Assembly: GCA_018715065.1 (NCBI GenBank)
Contig: DVMJ01000014.1
Span: forward strand, 1 to 64,000
Direction: 5' to 3'
DNA length: 64,000 nt
Source: Fimiplasma intestinipullorum
GTDB lineage: Bacteria > Bacillota_I > Bacilli_A > Erysipelotrichales > Coprobacillaceae
Positions 40,797 to 49,944 of this stretch are shown piece by piece (position 1 is the first letter of the stretch; every line of letters starts with the position of its first letter). The notes under the pieces were generated by a model. That model was not told where the DNA came from. It ran no database searches and was given only the letters and a program-made list of their open reading frames with translations. A program made the position numbers and the translations under genes.

Positions 40797-41171
40797 ATGC
40801 TCATTCGCTTCATGAAAGAAGACTTTACCGTCTGTCAAATCGGTGATCTTCAGCAAGTGGATCTAGATAAGCCGTATTGTTTTTTGGCTAAGACAGCCCA
40901 TGAGCTCTCTTTAGTCTGTCGCAGCGAAGATGTGCCTGAGAAGGTCCTGAGGCGTGAGGATGACTGGCAGGCGTTCTATATTGAGGGTAGCCTGGATTTT
41001 GCTTTGACGGGAATTCTAGCAGGGATTGCCGACGTATTGACTAAAAAAGGAATCAGCCTTTTGGCCCTCTCTACTTATGATACGGATTATATCCTGGTCA
41101 AAAAAGAAAAGATGGCACAAGCCCTGCAAACATTAGCGGAAGCGGGCTATACCATCATGAGTGACAAATAA
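40797..41171 (+). CDS. ACT-domain protein
   Basis: A 124-residue protein with paired ACT-like (CASTOR/DUF-type) ligand-binding folds: the C-terminal half (GSLDFALTGILAGIADVLTK then KGISLLALSTYDTDYILVKK) is typical. Such stand-alone proteins are thought to sense amino acids. It starts 2 bases after the reductase-DUF3781 gene stop and is probably in its operon. Confidence 0.75.
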   Translation: MLIRFMKEDFTVCQIGDLQQVDLDKPYCFLAKTAHELSLVCRSEDVPEKVLRREDDWQAFYIEGSLDFALTGILAGIADVLTKKGISLLALSTYDTDYILVKKEKMAQALQTLAEAGYTIMSDK

Positions 41172-41202
41172 TCGCTTACTTTAAAAAAGGAGGAGATGAA
41201 AA

Positions 41203-41793
41203 ATGCTTGCGACCATAGAAACAGAGCGGTTGGTTCTGCGAAATTATAAGAAAGAAGATGCACAAAGCATGTATATGCATTACTGTGGGGATGCGGAAGT
41301 GACGCGCTATATGTCCTGGTATCCACATCCTGATGTTCATTATACGCAGCGCTTTTTAGAGGAAGGGATCTTACCGAAAAATGAGTGTCCTGATCGTCTG
41401 GAACTGGCAATCACGCTTAAGGGAGCCTGCCAGCATGTGATTGGTAACGTAGTGGCCTGGAAAGTCGCATCTGACACCCTGGAGCTTGCCTATGTCATGG
41501 GCCGTAAACATCAGGGGCAGGGCTATATGCGTGAGGCAGTCCAAGCAGTGCTTACCTATCTTTTCACGCATCCCTCTTTTCAGGAGGTCATCGCTTATGA
41601 CGAATTAGACAATGCAGCCAGCGGGGCTGTGATGCGAAAATGTGGATTGATTTATCAGAAAAATATTTTAGATAGACGCAAGATCGATTCGCCCGAAGAT
41701 GACGTGGTTGTTTGCGCACTTTATTCGATGCAAAAAAATGATTGGATGAAAGATCATGAATGTGAGGCTGATTTACTTAAGGGATCATCCTGA
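41203..41793 (+). CDS. GNAT acetyltransferase (RimJ/RimL type)
   Basis: A 196-residue GNAT protein beginning IETERLVLRNYKKEDAQSMY, the RimJ/RimL subgroup pattern, with acetyl-CoA loop GRKHQGQGYMREAVQAVL and the closing AASGAVMRKCGL. GGAGGAGATG precedes the start. The 3' end overlaps the next acetyltransferase gene by 38 bases in another frame. Confidence 0.8.
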   Translation: MLATIETERLVLRNYKKEDAQSMYMHYCGDAEVTRYMSWYPHPDVHYTQRFLEEGILPKNECPDRLELAITLKGACQHVIGNVVAWKVASDTLELAYVMGRKHQGQGYMREAVQAVLTYLFTHPSFQEVIAYDELDNAASGAVMRKCGLIYQKNILDRRKIDSPEDDVVVCALYSMQKNDWMKDHECEADLLKGSS

Positions 41794-42229
41794 AATGAAG
41801 AAGACGGCTGCCCGCTGGTTTCATGCGAAATGGCAGGTGCCATTAGCGGCTTATAGGCAGAGCATGGAGGATTGCCTGATTGGACAGGCACCGATCCCAC
41901 AGTGGTATCTGGCTCTTAAAAATGGACATATCGTTGGTGGACTGGGGGTCATTGAAAATGATTTCCATGAGCGCAAAGACTTGACACCGAATGTTTGTGC
42001 TGTTTATACCGAACCTGAGGAACGGGGACAGGGTATCGCCGGGGCCTTATTGAAGATGGCCTGTCGGGATATGTGTGTAAAAGGCATCCATACTTTATAT
42101 TTACTGACTGATCATACGTCCTTTTATGAACGTTATGGTTGGACTTTTGTGGGTTTGATACAACAAGCTGGTGAGAAGAGACTTTCACGCGTGTACCGGT
42201 ATCAAAGTGAAGAAGATGAGGAGGCATAG
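41756..42229 (+). CDS. GNAT acetyltransferase
   Basis: A 157-residue GNAT protein with acetyl-CoA loop EPEERGQGIAGALLKMA and SFYERYGWTFVG. The ATG lies within the preceding gene; the ribosome binding site is weak (GGATGAAAG), consistent with translational coupling. Substrate unknown. The next gene starts 3 bases after its stop. Confidence 0.75.
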   Translation: MNVRLIYLRDHPEMKKTAARWFHAKWQVPLAAYRQSMEDCLIGQAPIPQWYLALKNGHIVGGLGVIENDFHERKDLTPNVCAVYTEPEERGQGIAGALLKMACRDMCVKGIHTLYLLTDHTSFYERYGWTFVGLIQQAGEKRLSRVYRYQSEEDEEA

Positions 42230-42231
42230 TG

Positions 42232-42879
42232 ATGAAAATAGAAATGGGAACCGATTTTCCAGCGTATTTTGAGGCAGCTTATCCAGAGGAATTTGATCTG
42301 TTTTCTCATTTTGAAGTGGGGGCTGGCATTCCGAGTGTGTTATTTGCCATCACGACCTGGAAAGAAAATGGTCAACCGAATGTCTGTCTGCATGCCTGGA
42401 GCAGTTTTCATGGCGATCCCCAAGGTTTTTTTGCGGTGATGGGCAATTTGTATATGCATACGCATACGTTTGCGAATATCAAGCGTGATCAAGTCTTCGG
42501 AATAAATTTTTTGCCCCTTTGTTACTATGATGCACTCGTGAAGACCATTCATCATAACGAAATGGAAACAGATGAATTGATGGTCGCCGGTCTGCATTTT
42601 GAGAAGGCGCGCACGATCCATGCGCCCATGATCGAAGAAGCCTTCTTACAGATGGAATGTACATTAAAAGATATCCAGGACCTTAGCGGGGCCCGACAGG
42701 CCGCCATGGTGATTGGAGAGGTCGTTCATCTTGCTGTTAGTGATGAATATGCTACAGGCTATGCGCCACGCTACGGTAAAGATGGGTTCATGCTTTTAGT
42801 ACCGGCCCCACAGGATCTTGTGACCGGAAAGCCGCAGCAGTCGGCGATTGCTACGGTTCACATTGAAAAATATGATTAA
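42232..42879 (+). CDS. flavin reductase-like (FMN-binding split barrel) protein
   Basis: A 215-residue FMN-binding split-barrel protein of the flavin reductase type (NVCLHAWSSFHGDPQGFFAV, then NIKRDQVFGINFLP). ATG 42232 is chosen, eight bases after GAGGAGG; a GTG one codon earlier overlaps the previous stop. It may reduce flavins or bind FMN in a small oxidoreductase. It is part of the same-strand small-enzyme run. Confidence 0.72.
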   Translation: MKIEMGTDFPAYFEAAYPEEFDLFSHFEVGAGIPSVLFAITTWKENGQPNVCLHAWSSFHGDPQGFFAVMGNLYMHTHTFANIKRDQVFGINFLPLCYYDALVKTIHHNEMETDELMVAGLHFEKARTIHAPMIEEAFLQMECTLKDIQDLSGARQAAMVIGEVVHLAVSDEYATGYAPRYGKDGFMLLVPAPQDLVTGKPQQSAIATVHIEKYD

Positions 42880-42916
42880 TGGCATTGAGGATATGCAGCC
42901 TGAGAGGAGGAAAGAT

Positions 42917-43681
42917 ATGTGGTTCTATCGAGAGGATCGAACTAGACCGGTCTTTACAAGTGCTGATCAGGTTCAGTCTGAACTGGACGAAACTGGTCCT
43001 TTGAGTTTGCCTGAAACAGCTATCTTGCTATATATGAATGGGGAAGAATTCATCCATGAACATTATGTGACAGAGACAATTACGTCGCATTTTCCCCGTT
43101 TTTTAAGACCTTGCCCCATAACGCGTATTCGCGGTAAAACAGATATTTGCTTTTTAGATGGCGGACGTGGCGCACCGATGGCTGCAGATACGCTTGAAAC
43201 ACTGCATGCTTTAGGGGTGAAAAATGCCATTTCGGTGGGAATGATCGGCGCTTTTGTCAAACAGATGCAGATTGGAGATATCGTCATTCCTGATCGCGCC
43301 TATGTTGAAGAAGGAACGTCATTACATTATTATGAATCCATTGCTTATAGTCAGCCGGACCCTGTACTTTTTGAAAAACTCGTCAAGCAGATGCCAGCTG
43401 CACATATTGCCTCGATCGTATCTACTGATGCAGTCTATCGACAGACCTTTTATAAGGAAGCGCTCTGGCGAGCACAGGGATGTGTTGGGGTGGATATGGA
43501 AACATCGGCACTACTGAGCGTTGGTCAATATTGCAAGATGCATGTCGCTTCAGTGTTGATGGTTTCAGATAAACATCCACTTTCTGAAACCGAAGCACCC
43601 TGGGAGTGGCATATGACACCTGAACTGCGCCAGAAGATGTTGTCTTATGTGATTGACTTTGCTTTATCTTTATCGCGCTGA
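42917..43681 (+). CDS. nucleoside phosphorylase family protein
   Basis: A 254-residue PNP/UDP phosphorylase family protein: SVGMIGAFVKQMQIGDIVIP is the phosphate-side region, and VGVDMETSALLSVGQ carries the Met-Glu pair that binds the ribose. ATG 42917 follows GAGAGGAGGAAAGAT; the frame open to 42848 lies in the preceding gene. It cleaves purine or uridine nucleosides with phosphate; the base preference is not clear. It fits with the Nudix and deaminase genes that follow. Confidence 0.78.
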   Translation: MWFYREDRTRPVFTSADQVQSELDETGPLSLPETAILLYMNGEEFIHEHYVTETITSHFPRFLRPCPITRIRGKTDICFLDGGRGAPMAADTLETLHALGVKNAISVGMIGAFVKQMQIGDIVIPDRAYVEEGTSLHYYESIAYSQPDPVLFEKLVKQMPAAHIASIVSTDAVYRQTFYKEALWRAQGCVGVDMETSALLSVGQYCKMHVASVLMVSDKHPLSETEAPWEWHMTPELRQKMLSYVIDFALSLSR

Positions 43682-43693
43682 ACGGAGATAGGA

Positions 43694-44137
43694 ATGGAGA
43701 AAGTCATTATTACCAATATGTGTATGCTAAGAGATGGAACGCGGGTCCTGGTCCAGGATCGCATTGACCCTGATTGGCCGGGACTGACCTTTCCGGGCGG
43801 ACACGTGGAACAAGGGGAATCCTTAACAGATGCTGTGATCCGTGAAGTTTACGAAGAAACAGGCTTGACCATCACGTCACCGCGCTTATGTGGCGTCAAA
43901 GATTGGATGGAAACAGAAGATACGCGTTATCTGATCCTGCTGTATCAGGCCGATCAGTTCCAAGGCAATCTGGTCTCTTCGAAAGAAGGGCCTGTCTTTT
44001 GGATGGAGCTCGAGGATCTACAACAAAAACAATTAGCTGAAGGAATGAAAGAAACGCTGGCTGTTTTTTTGGAAGAAGCGAAAAGTGAGCATTATATCTA
44101 TCAGAAGCAGGATAAGTGGATCGATAGCATCAAGTAA
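43694..44137 (+). CDS. Nudix hydrolase (MutT-like)
   Basis: A 147-residue Nudix protein with the complete box GGHVEQGESLTDAVIREVYE then ETGL (about residues 36-59). The order of family members around it (phosphorylase, Nudix, deaminase) suggests nucleotide salvage or clean-up, but the substrate is not determined. It starts 12 bases after the phosphorylase gene. Confidence 0.85.
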   Translation: MEKVIITNMCMLRDGTRVLVQDRIDPDWPGLTFPGGHVEQGESLTDAVIREVYEETGLTITSPRLCGVKDWMETEDTRYLILLYQADQFQGNLVSSKEGPVFWMELEDLQQKQLAEGMKETLAVFLEEAKSEHYIYQKQDKWIDSIK

Positions 44138-44158
44138 AAAGCTGGAGGAGGTGAGATC

Positions 44159-44620
44159 ATGGATATCTGGGATAAGTTATATCTTGAAGCCAAAGCACAA
44201 TATCATCCAGAGGAAGTCACGCCGTTTATTTATGCGCATGCTGTTGTATGTGCTCTGGAGGCAGAAGATGGTCGTATCTTTACAGGATTTTGCATTGAGA
44301 GCTGTGGGGATGTCGTGACTTTATGTGCGGAGCGTGTGGCTGCCTTAAATATGTATGTCAACAGTGGTCAGACAGTCATCAAACGCCTGATTGCTTTTCG
44401 TGATAAGCCACCTTATGGAGGCGGCAGCGGCATGCCCTGCGGTGCCTGTCGTGAGTTTCTCATGCAATTATCCTATCAGAATCGCAAGATGGAGATCATG
44501 GTCGATTATGCGAAACGAGAGACCATCACCTTAGAAGAACTGCTTCCGATGTGGTGGGGAGAAGAACGTTACCAGAAGGCAATGCGAAGAGGAGGAAAGA
44601 CAAATGGAGATAACGATTGA
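44159..44620 (+). CDS. cytidine deaminase-like zinc enzyme
   Basis: A 153-residue cytidine/deoxycytidylate deaminase-fold protein. The zinc site is CAERVAA (Cys-Ala-Glu) and MPCGACREFL (PCxxC). Free cytidine deaminases of this class use Cys as first ligand, consistent with the sequence. The C-terminal 30 residues are variable. GGAGGAGGTGAGATC precedes the ATG. It overlaps the next acetyltransferase gene by 17 bases. Confidence 0.78.
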   Translation: MDIWDKLYLEAKAQYHPEEVTPFIYAHAVVCALEAEDGRIFTGFCIESCGDVVTLCAERVAALNMYVNSGQTVIKRLIAFRDKPPYGGGSGMPCGACREFLMQLSYQNRKMEIMVDYAKRETITLEELLPMWWGEERYQKAMRRGGKTNGDND

Positions 44621-45167
44621 ACGTGCACGGCCTGGCGATGCAGAGGTTCTCGCTTCGATACAGATCAGTAGCTGGTTAGCGGCTTTTGCGGATATCTTAG
44701 ATCAGGATGATCTAAAAAAGTGTACTGATCGTCTAAGCGTAACGCAAATGTATGAAAAGCTGCTTGAACGCTCCATCGGTTATGGTTATCTATTACGCAT
44801 CGATCAGAAGCCTCATGCGATCGCTTGGTGGGACAGGGGATCTAGCCCCAACCAGTTTGCATGTGCTGAGCTGTTGTGCATCCATTCTTTGCCGGATCGT
44901 TGGCACCAGGGATATGGCAGTGTCTTGATGGAACGTGTGCTAGCTGATATGCAAGCTGCAGGTTATCGTCAGGTCAGACTATGGGTGTTTGAAAAAAATC
45001 AACGTGCCAGAGCATTTTATGAGAAATGGGGATTCGTGACTGATGGCAGGACAAAGCCCGGCATCAGGCCGATTGAAATTGGTTATGAAAGATGTTTACA
45101 TAGAACCACTAGTCATTCTACACCGACTTATGAAGATCCCATACAGAAAAAATGTGAAGAAGACTAG
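44604..45167 (+). CDS. GNAT acetyltransferase
   Basis: A 187-residue GNAT protein with loop LPDRWHQGYGSVLMERVLAD and ARAFYEKWGFVTDG near the end. GAGGAGGAAAGACAA precedes the ATG, inside the end of the deaminase gene. The C-terminal tail (about 20 residues) is polar and may be flexible. Fourth acetyltransferase in this run. Confidence 0.8.
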   Translation: MEITIERARPGDAEVLASIQISSWLAAFADILDQDDLKKCTDRLSVTQMYEKLLERSIGYGYLLRIDQKPHAIAWWDRGSSPNQFACAELLCIHSLPDRWHQGYGSVLMERVLADMQAAGYRQVRLWVFEKNQRARAFYEKWGFVTDGRTKPGIRPIEIGYERCLHRTTSHSTPTYEDPIQKKCEED

Positions 45168-45205
45168 TCTGTTCTACAAAAGTAAGAGACAAGGAGAATA
45201 TAAAG

Positions 45206-45808
45206 ATGAACTTGAAAGAAATGCGATGGATCAGAGAACCTAAAGATTATAAGATGACAGATGATCACATTTGGATCCAGACAGAACCTCATACAGATCT
45301 CTGGCAACGAACTTATTATCATTTTCGTAACGATAATGCACCATTATTGCAGATGGAAACGCGGGACTTATTTTTTAGTTTTGTCGTAAAAACTGATTTT
45401 ACCGATAGTCATCATCGTTTTGATCAGTGCGGCATCATTCTCTATCTCGATAGTGAGAACTGGTTGAAGGCTTCTGTCGAATACGAAAATGATCGCTTTG
45501 GTCATTTAGGCAGTGTGGTGACGAATCAAGGGTATTCGGATTGGGCAACGGTAGAGATTGACGCATCCATCAAGACGATGTGGTATCGACTGAGCCGTCG
45601 GGAGGATGATTTTCGTATTGACTATGCCATGGATGGGATCCACTATCATCAGATGCGTATTTGTCATCTAGCCAAAGCAGTTGACAGTGTTCGCTTTGGG
45701 GTGTATGCCTGTTCACCTGAGGACTCATCCTTTTGGGCTTGTTTTTCGAATTTGCAGTTAATGGCATGTCAATGGCATGCGCATGATGGGCAGCAACCCG
45801 ATCAGTAG
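45206..45808 (+). CDS. DUF1349 concanavalin-like protein
   Basis: A 200-residue DUF1349 protein, a jelly-roll (concanavalin/glucanase-like) fold: DQCGIILYLDSENWLKASVE then YENDRFGHLGSVVTN is the family pattern. No signal peptide, so cytosolic. The role of the family (also known from YeaW/regulator-linked copies) is not established. GGAGAATATAAAG precedes the ATG. It is the last gene of the run. Confidence 0.75.
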   Translation: MNLKEMRWIREPKDYKMTDDHIWIQTEPHTDLWQRTYYHFRNDNAPLLQMETRDLFFSFVVKTDFTDSHHRFDQCGIILYLDSENWLKASVEYENDRFGHLGSVVTNQGYSDWATVEIDASIKTMWYRLSRREDDFRIDYAMDGIHYHQMRICHLAKAVDSVRFGVYACSPEDSSFWACFSNLQLMACQWHAHDGQQPDQ

Positions 45809-45945
45809 ATCGCGTCATTTGTAACCTATAAAAGCAAACGAAATGGAAGAAAGCATCATGACAAAGAGCTGTATGATCATAGATGAATCATGATTCTGGA
45901 TTAACGTCATTCAGAAAGGTCTCTCTTCTAGAGACAATGGATACC

Positions 45946-45988
45946 AAAAAAGCAAGGAAGCACGATCACATGTTTTCCTTGCTTTTTT
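45946..45988. terminator. bidirectional terminator
   Basis: AAAAAAGCAAGGAA and TTCCTTGCTTTTTT are perfect 14-bp arms. The PNPOx-like gene on the minus strand ends inside it; on the plus strand it closes the small-enzyme run. Confidence 0.85.
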
Positions 45989-46469
45989 GACGTACGAGTT
46001 CGATGGCTTCTTTTCCGCTTAAATGTTCGATATCCATGACGAGCATGCAGAGCGGCTGCCATTCTCTTTGGATTTCGTTGCAGCGATTTTCAATCGTATC
46101 ATTTGGGGCATATTTACGCGCTAATTTGTCAATAGCAGCATATTTTTCTAGTTCGTCCTCGATGATCGAGAGCTTGCCAAAGGCAATGACACTACGAAAA
46201 TAGGTCGTGTATTTTTCAGGGACGATCGTATCCTGATCGATGATACAGAAGGACGCTTTTGGTTCTTTTTTGATGGCATCGATCTTGTGCCCGCTTTTGG
46301 CTGAATGAAAATACAGTTTGCCTTCATCATAGACGAAACTGATAGGCAAGGCATAGGGATAACCCTCATCCCCTGACAGCGCGAGCACTCCAGATGTGAC
46401 TTTGTTTAAAAGGTGCTCACATTCCTTTTGGCTCAATGCCTGACGGGATCTTCGCATAGATCTAAACAT
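45966..46469 (-). CDS. pyridoxamine 5'-phosphate oxidase-like (NimA-type) flavoprotein
   Basis: A 167-residue FMN split-barrel protein in the NimA/PNPOx-like group: SGVLALSGDEGYPYALPISF then VYDEGKLYFHSAKSGHKIDA is the recognisable N-terminal half. Members reduce nitro compounds or heme-like ligands with FMN. AGGTGAAGTACG lies before the ATG. Monocistronic, ending inside a terminator. Confidence 0.78.
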   Translation of the reverse strand: MFRSMRRSRQALSQKECEHLLNKVTSGVLALSGDEGYPYALPISFVYDEGKLYFHSAKSGHKIDAIKKEPKASFCIIDQDTIVPEKYTTYFRSVIAFGKLSIIEDELEKYAAIDKLARKYAPNDTIENRCNEIQREWQPLCMLVMDIEHLSGKEAIELVRQKSKENM

Positions 46470-46523
46470 CGTACTTCACCTCCGTTGTCTTCATTTTAAG
46501 CGAAAGCAGATGGATGTGCAAGT

Positions 46524-46550
46524 AAAAAAGGCTGCCTCAGCGGTAGCCTT
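46524..46550 (-). terminator. terminator of cupin gene
   Basis: On the minus strand AAGGCTACC and GGCAGCCTT form a short stem followed by TTTTTAC. Confidence 0.6.
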
Positions 46551-46557
46551 GATATCA

Positions 46558-46989
46558 TTATAATTGATCGTACTGTTCATCAGTGACTGGCTCGCACCAT
46601 TCATTGGATGTCTCTTCACCAGGACATTCGATGGCTAAATGAGAGAACCAGGAATCTTTCTTTGCGCCATGCCAGTGTTTGACTTCAGCAGGAATTTCAA
46701 CGACATCTCCTGGTTGTAAACTTTGGGCAGGTTTTTCTTCCTCCTGATACCAGCCTTCACCAGCCGTACAGATCAAGATCTGTCCACCACCTTGTTTTGC
46801 GTGATGAATATGCCAGTTATTGCGGCAGCCAGGTTCAAAAGTCACATTCGCAACACCAACGGAAGTTTTACCGCCTGTCAGTGGTTTGAGAAAAGACTGG
46901 TTGATGAAGTATTGCGCATAAGCATCATTAGGTGCACCGATGCCAAAAGCATCAATTTTTTCAAATTCTTGACGATTCATGTATTTCAT
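46558..46989 (-). CDS. cupin-domain protein
   Basis: A 143-residue single cupin: motif 1 GCRNNWHIHHAKQGGGQILI (two His and Gln metal ligands) and motif 2 QPGDVVEIPAEVKHWHGAKK. The pattern is that of small cupins often found beside carboxymuconolactone decarboxylase or reductase genes. It is preceded on the same strand by a MerR-like and a LysR-type regulator gene, either of which may control it. GGAGGATCATT precedes the ATG. Confidence 0.82.
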   Translation of the reverse strand: MKYMNRQEFEKIDAFGIGAPNDAYAQYFINQSFLKPLTGGKTSVGVANVTFEPGCRNNWHIHHAKQGGGQILICTAGEGWYQEEEKPAQSLQPGDVVEIPAEVKHWHGAKKDSWFSHLAIECPGEETSNEWCEPVTDEQYDQL

Positions 46990-47009
46990 AATGATCCTCC
47001 TTTAGTTAT

Positions 47010-47318
47010 TCAGGATCTCGGCAAATGGAGCAGATAGTCGATTGTATCGAGCTTGGTCTGGTTTTGATGAATATCCTCCAAAATAAGCACGCGTTTCTCT
47101 TTCAATTTTTGCTTGAAATAGGCCGGGTGTTGAGCAATCAATGGTAAGAGATCCTTGATTTCAGTGTCACTGAAGCCTAGGCTCTCCAAGGTCAGGATCC
47201 GGCTGATCATTTGAATATCCTGCTCAGTCAGTTCACCTTCAGATATCCAACCGGCTTGTTGATAGCATTTTCTTTTTTGGGGATCAAGCATAATGCTTTT
47301 TTCCAGACTGTCCTTCAT
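47010..47318 (-). CDS. MerR-like helical regulator, short
   Basis: A 102-residue helical protein whose middle (QDIQMISRILTLESLGFSDT then EIKDLLPLIAQHP) is the part of a MerR regulator after the wing and at the start of the dimer helix; the first 30 residues (MLDPQKRKCYQQAGWISEGE) resemble a shortened DNA-binding part. ATG 47318 follows AGGAGGAACAGT. It lies 20 bases before the cupin gene and probably controls it. The family assignment is moderate. Confidence 0.6.
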   Translation of the reverse strand: MKDSLEKSIMLDPQKRKCYQQAGWISEGELTEQDIQMISRILTLESLGFSDTEIKDLLPLIAQHPAYFKQKLKEKRVLILEDIHQNQTKLDTIDYLLHLPRS

Positions 47319-47414
47319 ACTGTTCCTCCTGCTGCGATTCCTTTGACAATATGATTGTAACACTGGATCCTTTTCTTGTCTAATGCCTCTTTTTCATGTT
47401 TATTAATGCCTAAA

Positions 47415-48296
47415 TCAAATAGTTTGCTTGACTGCTTCGATAAAAGTATCCACGAGCTGAGACTGGATACTGTTTTTCTTCCAGATCATGACCGTTCCGG
47501 TCATCAGCTCAGGCGCCAAAGGAATGAAGCGCAGTTCCTGTTTATCATGGGTATAAAAGGCGCCTTCAATGGAAATGATGCTGGCAATCTGCTGCTTGGC
47601 TAAAGAGAGCGCATTGGAGAGAAATGTATATTGACCTAGATAGGTAGGGGCACCCTGCAATTTGCCAAACCAGTTCGCAATTTCATGCTGAACAAGCGAA
47701 CGATGGGGATGCAGCAACGGCATGGAGATAAGATCCTGCGGACTGACGGTTTCGTGATCAGCCAGGGGATGATGTATCGAGGTAATGATGCCCCATCTTT
47801 CTTTTTGCGGAAGTCTGAGGTACTGGTATTTTTGAATATCGACCGGTTCAAGCACGATCCCCACATCAATCAATCCTTGATCGAGCCGTTCTTTGATCAG
47901 ATCAGCGTTGCCGCTGTAGAAGTTATAGGTCACTTCGGGATGTTGCTGGGAAAAGGATTCAATGACTTTAGGCAGCATCTGGTGTGAGGCAAGACATTCG
48001 GCCAGTCCCAGCATCAATTCGCCGCTCAAAGTGGTTTCAAGCTGTAACTCTTCTTCTGTTTTAGCGACCAGATTTAAGATTTCTTCAGCACGTCTTCTGA
48101 GCAGCATGCCCGCTTTGGTAAGCTGGATCTTACGTTTGCCGCGAATAAACAGGGGTACACCAATTTCATCTTCGAGCTGCATGAGCTGACGGCTCAAAGC
48201 AGGTTGCCCGATGTGAATGGTCTTTGCTGCGCGCGTAATATTTTCCTCCCTGGCAACCGTTAGAAAATAATATAAGGTTCTTAGTTCCATGTTCAT
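47415..48296 (-). CDS. LysR-family regulator
   Basis: A 293-residue LysR protein: winged HTH (ENITRAAKTIHIGQPALSRQ then LMQLEDEIGVPLFI) and a substrate-binding-like domain. ATG 48296 follows GGGGGATC; earlier in-frame starts to 48317 lack a site. Its role is unclear: the neighbour cupin/MerR unit lies 50 bases downstream on the same strand. Confidence 0.82.
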   Translation of the reverse strand: MNMELRTLYYFLTVAREENITRAAKTIHIGQPALSRQLMQLEDEIGVPLFIRGKRKIQLTKAGMLLRRRAEEILNLVAKTEEELQLETTLSGELMLGLAECLASHQMLPKVIESFSQQHPEVTYNFYSGNADLIKERLDQGLIDVGIVLEPVDIQKYQYLRLPQKERWGIITSIHHPLADHETVSPQDLISMPLLHPHRSLVQHEIANWFGKLQGAPTYLGQYTFLSNALSLAKQQIASIISIEGAFYTHDKQELRFIPLAPELMTGTVMIWKKNSIQSQLVDTFIEAVKQTI

Positions 48297-48359
48297 GATC
48301 CCCCTTTTTATCATCATTGCATGTTGTATTTGTTTTTCAAAATAAGTATAACAGCGTTG

Positions 48360-48677
48360 CTAAAGAATTTCAATATGACTGATATCCGCTAGCTTGATCC
48401 ATTGCTCGCCGATCTTCAGGCGCGGCCGGATCTCTGTCTCCATCCGGGTAAGAGGTCCGGTGACCATCGCATAATGGTCGATGTGATAATAAGTCACTTT
48501 GAGAAACATTCCAGTGGACAGGTTTTGCCAGATGTGATCCAAATGGGCATAATCATCCTCGGAAAGGAGCTTGCGCGGGACCTTTGTTCGCTGGGTTTCT
48601 TCAATCATTTCGCTGAAGCCTTTGAGGGCATCATAGGATAAAAAAAGTTTAGCGCGTTCTAATTTACTACTGTGCAT
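48360..48677 (-). CDS. YolD-like protein
   Basis: A 105-residue YolD-family protein (ERAKLFLSYDALKGFSEMIE, then SEDDYAHLDHIWQNLSTGMF). YolD proteins are encoded with Y-family polymerases of the UvrX/YqjW group in Bacillota. Its start overlaps the polymerase gene end by 11 bases, so it is translated in the same operon. Its molecular function is not established. Confidence 0.8.
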   Translation of the reverse strand: MHSSKLERAKLFLSYDALKGFSEMIEETQRTKVPRKLLSEDDYAHLDHIWQNLSTGMFLKVTYYHIDHYAMVTGPLTRMETEIRPRLKIGEQWIKLADISHIEIL

Positions 48678-49923
48678 TGTGTCCTCCTATCAGGGTATTC
48701 CGTTTTTCGGTCGTTGCTTTATCCAGTTTATTCATGCCTTTGAGTAAAGCATTTTTGCCAAACTTGTGCTTGATATCGATGAGTGCGCACTGCAGGCGCT
48801 TTTCTTCATCAAGCGCTTGTAGATCAGAGAAAAGATCATAGCTTTCATAATATTCATCCATGATATGATTGAAAGAAATCCCAATCTGACGAATAGAATG
48901 ATCGGGGCGGGTATGCTGGCGGTAAAGGTCGATGAATTCAGCCATCAGGATCTTAGCGGAATTGGTGCGCACAGTGAGCTTACGCTGGCCGCCGGTTCCG
49001 CGAATCACATTTTTCGAATAACCGATGTAAAGAGAGATCTCATCGGTGACAACCTGCTTTTCCACTAATTTGAGCACATTGAGATCCACCATCTCTTTGA
49101 GGACAAGCAATGCCTGATCATAGGTATAATCCTCAAATAAGACTTGTGAATTTGAGATAGAATGACTTTTAGGGCGATAATTTTTAATCTCGGCCAGGGT
49201 GGTTTCTTCTCTGCCCCAGGCATGATCGATGAGATATTGAGCGTTGATACCAAATTCCTGATAAAGCACATCCTGACGATAAAAGGCAAGGTCTTGCATA
49301 TCACGAATGCCTAAGCGCTGCAGCCTTCTTTCAATACCTTTACCAATATGCCAGAAATCTGTGAGCGGCTGATGATGCCAAAGCTGTTTTTGATAACGTT
49401 TTTCAGATAATGTACCAATATTATCCGGAGCATGTTTCGCTAAAATATCCAAGGCTACTTTGGCAAGATAGAGGTTGGTGCCAATTCCGGCCGTGGCAGT
49501 AATGCCGGTCTTTTGGAAAACGGCATCCATCAGCATTTTAGCGAATTGTTTAGGTCGCAGATGGTAATAGTTCAGATAAGTCGTGGCATCGATAAAACAT
49601 TCATCGATCGAGTAGACATGAATATCTTTGGGCGCAACGTATTGGAGATAGATCTGGTAGATATAAGCAGAATAGGTCATGTATAGTTTCATTCGGGGCA
49701 CAGCAATGATATACTGGACCGATTTTGGAATTTCAAAGAGACGGCAGCGATTGCGGATCCCCATGGCCTTCATTTGGGGGGTGATGGCCAGGCAAAGTGC
49801 TCCCTGTCCACGACTGGGATCGGCAACCACTAAGTTGGTCTTAAAAGGGTCTAGACCGCGCATCGCACACTCTACGGAAGCAAAAAATGTTTTTAAGTCA
49901 ATGCAGAAATAGAATTGATTCAT
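48667..49923 (-). CDS. Y-family DNA polymerase (UvrX/UmuC type)
   Basis: A 418-residue translesion DNA polymerase: palm motif FYFCIDLKTFFASVECAMRG with the first catalytic Asp, YSIDECFIDAT with the second Asp-Glu pair, then helix-hairpin-helix fingers and little-finger domain. This form, coupled to YolD, is usual for mobile or SOS-induced polymerases (UvrX) of Bacillota. It is divergent from a LexA-like repressor gene whose operator region contains repeated TTGCA boxes, so it is probably DNA-damage induced. Confidence 0.9.
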   Translation of the reverse strand: MNQFYFCIDLKTFFASVECAMRGLDPFKTNLVVADPSRGQGALCLAITPQMKAMGIRNRCRLFEIPKSVQYIIAVPRMKLYMTYSAYIYQIYLQYVAPKDIHVYSIDECFIDATTYLNYYHLRPKQFAKMLMDAVFQKTGITATAGIGTNLYLAKVALDILAKHAPDNIGTLSEKRYQKQLWHHQPLTDFWHIGKGIERRLQRLGIRDMQDLAFYRQDVLYQEFGINAQYLIDHAWGREETTLAEIKNYRPKSHSISNSQVLFEDYTYDQALLVLKEMVDLNVLKLVEKQVVTDEISLYIGYSKNVIRGTGGQRKLTVRTNSAKILMAEFIDLYRQHTRPDHSIRQIGISFNHIMDEYYESYDLFSDLQALDEEKRLQCALIDIKHKFGKNALLKGMNKLDKATTEKRNTLIGGHNAQ

Positions 49924-49944
49924 AAAGCTCTCCTCCTTGTCTCA

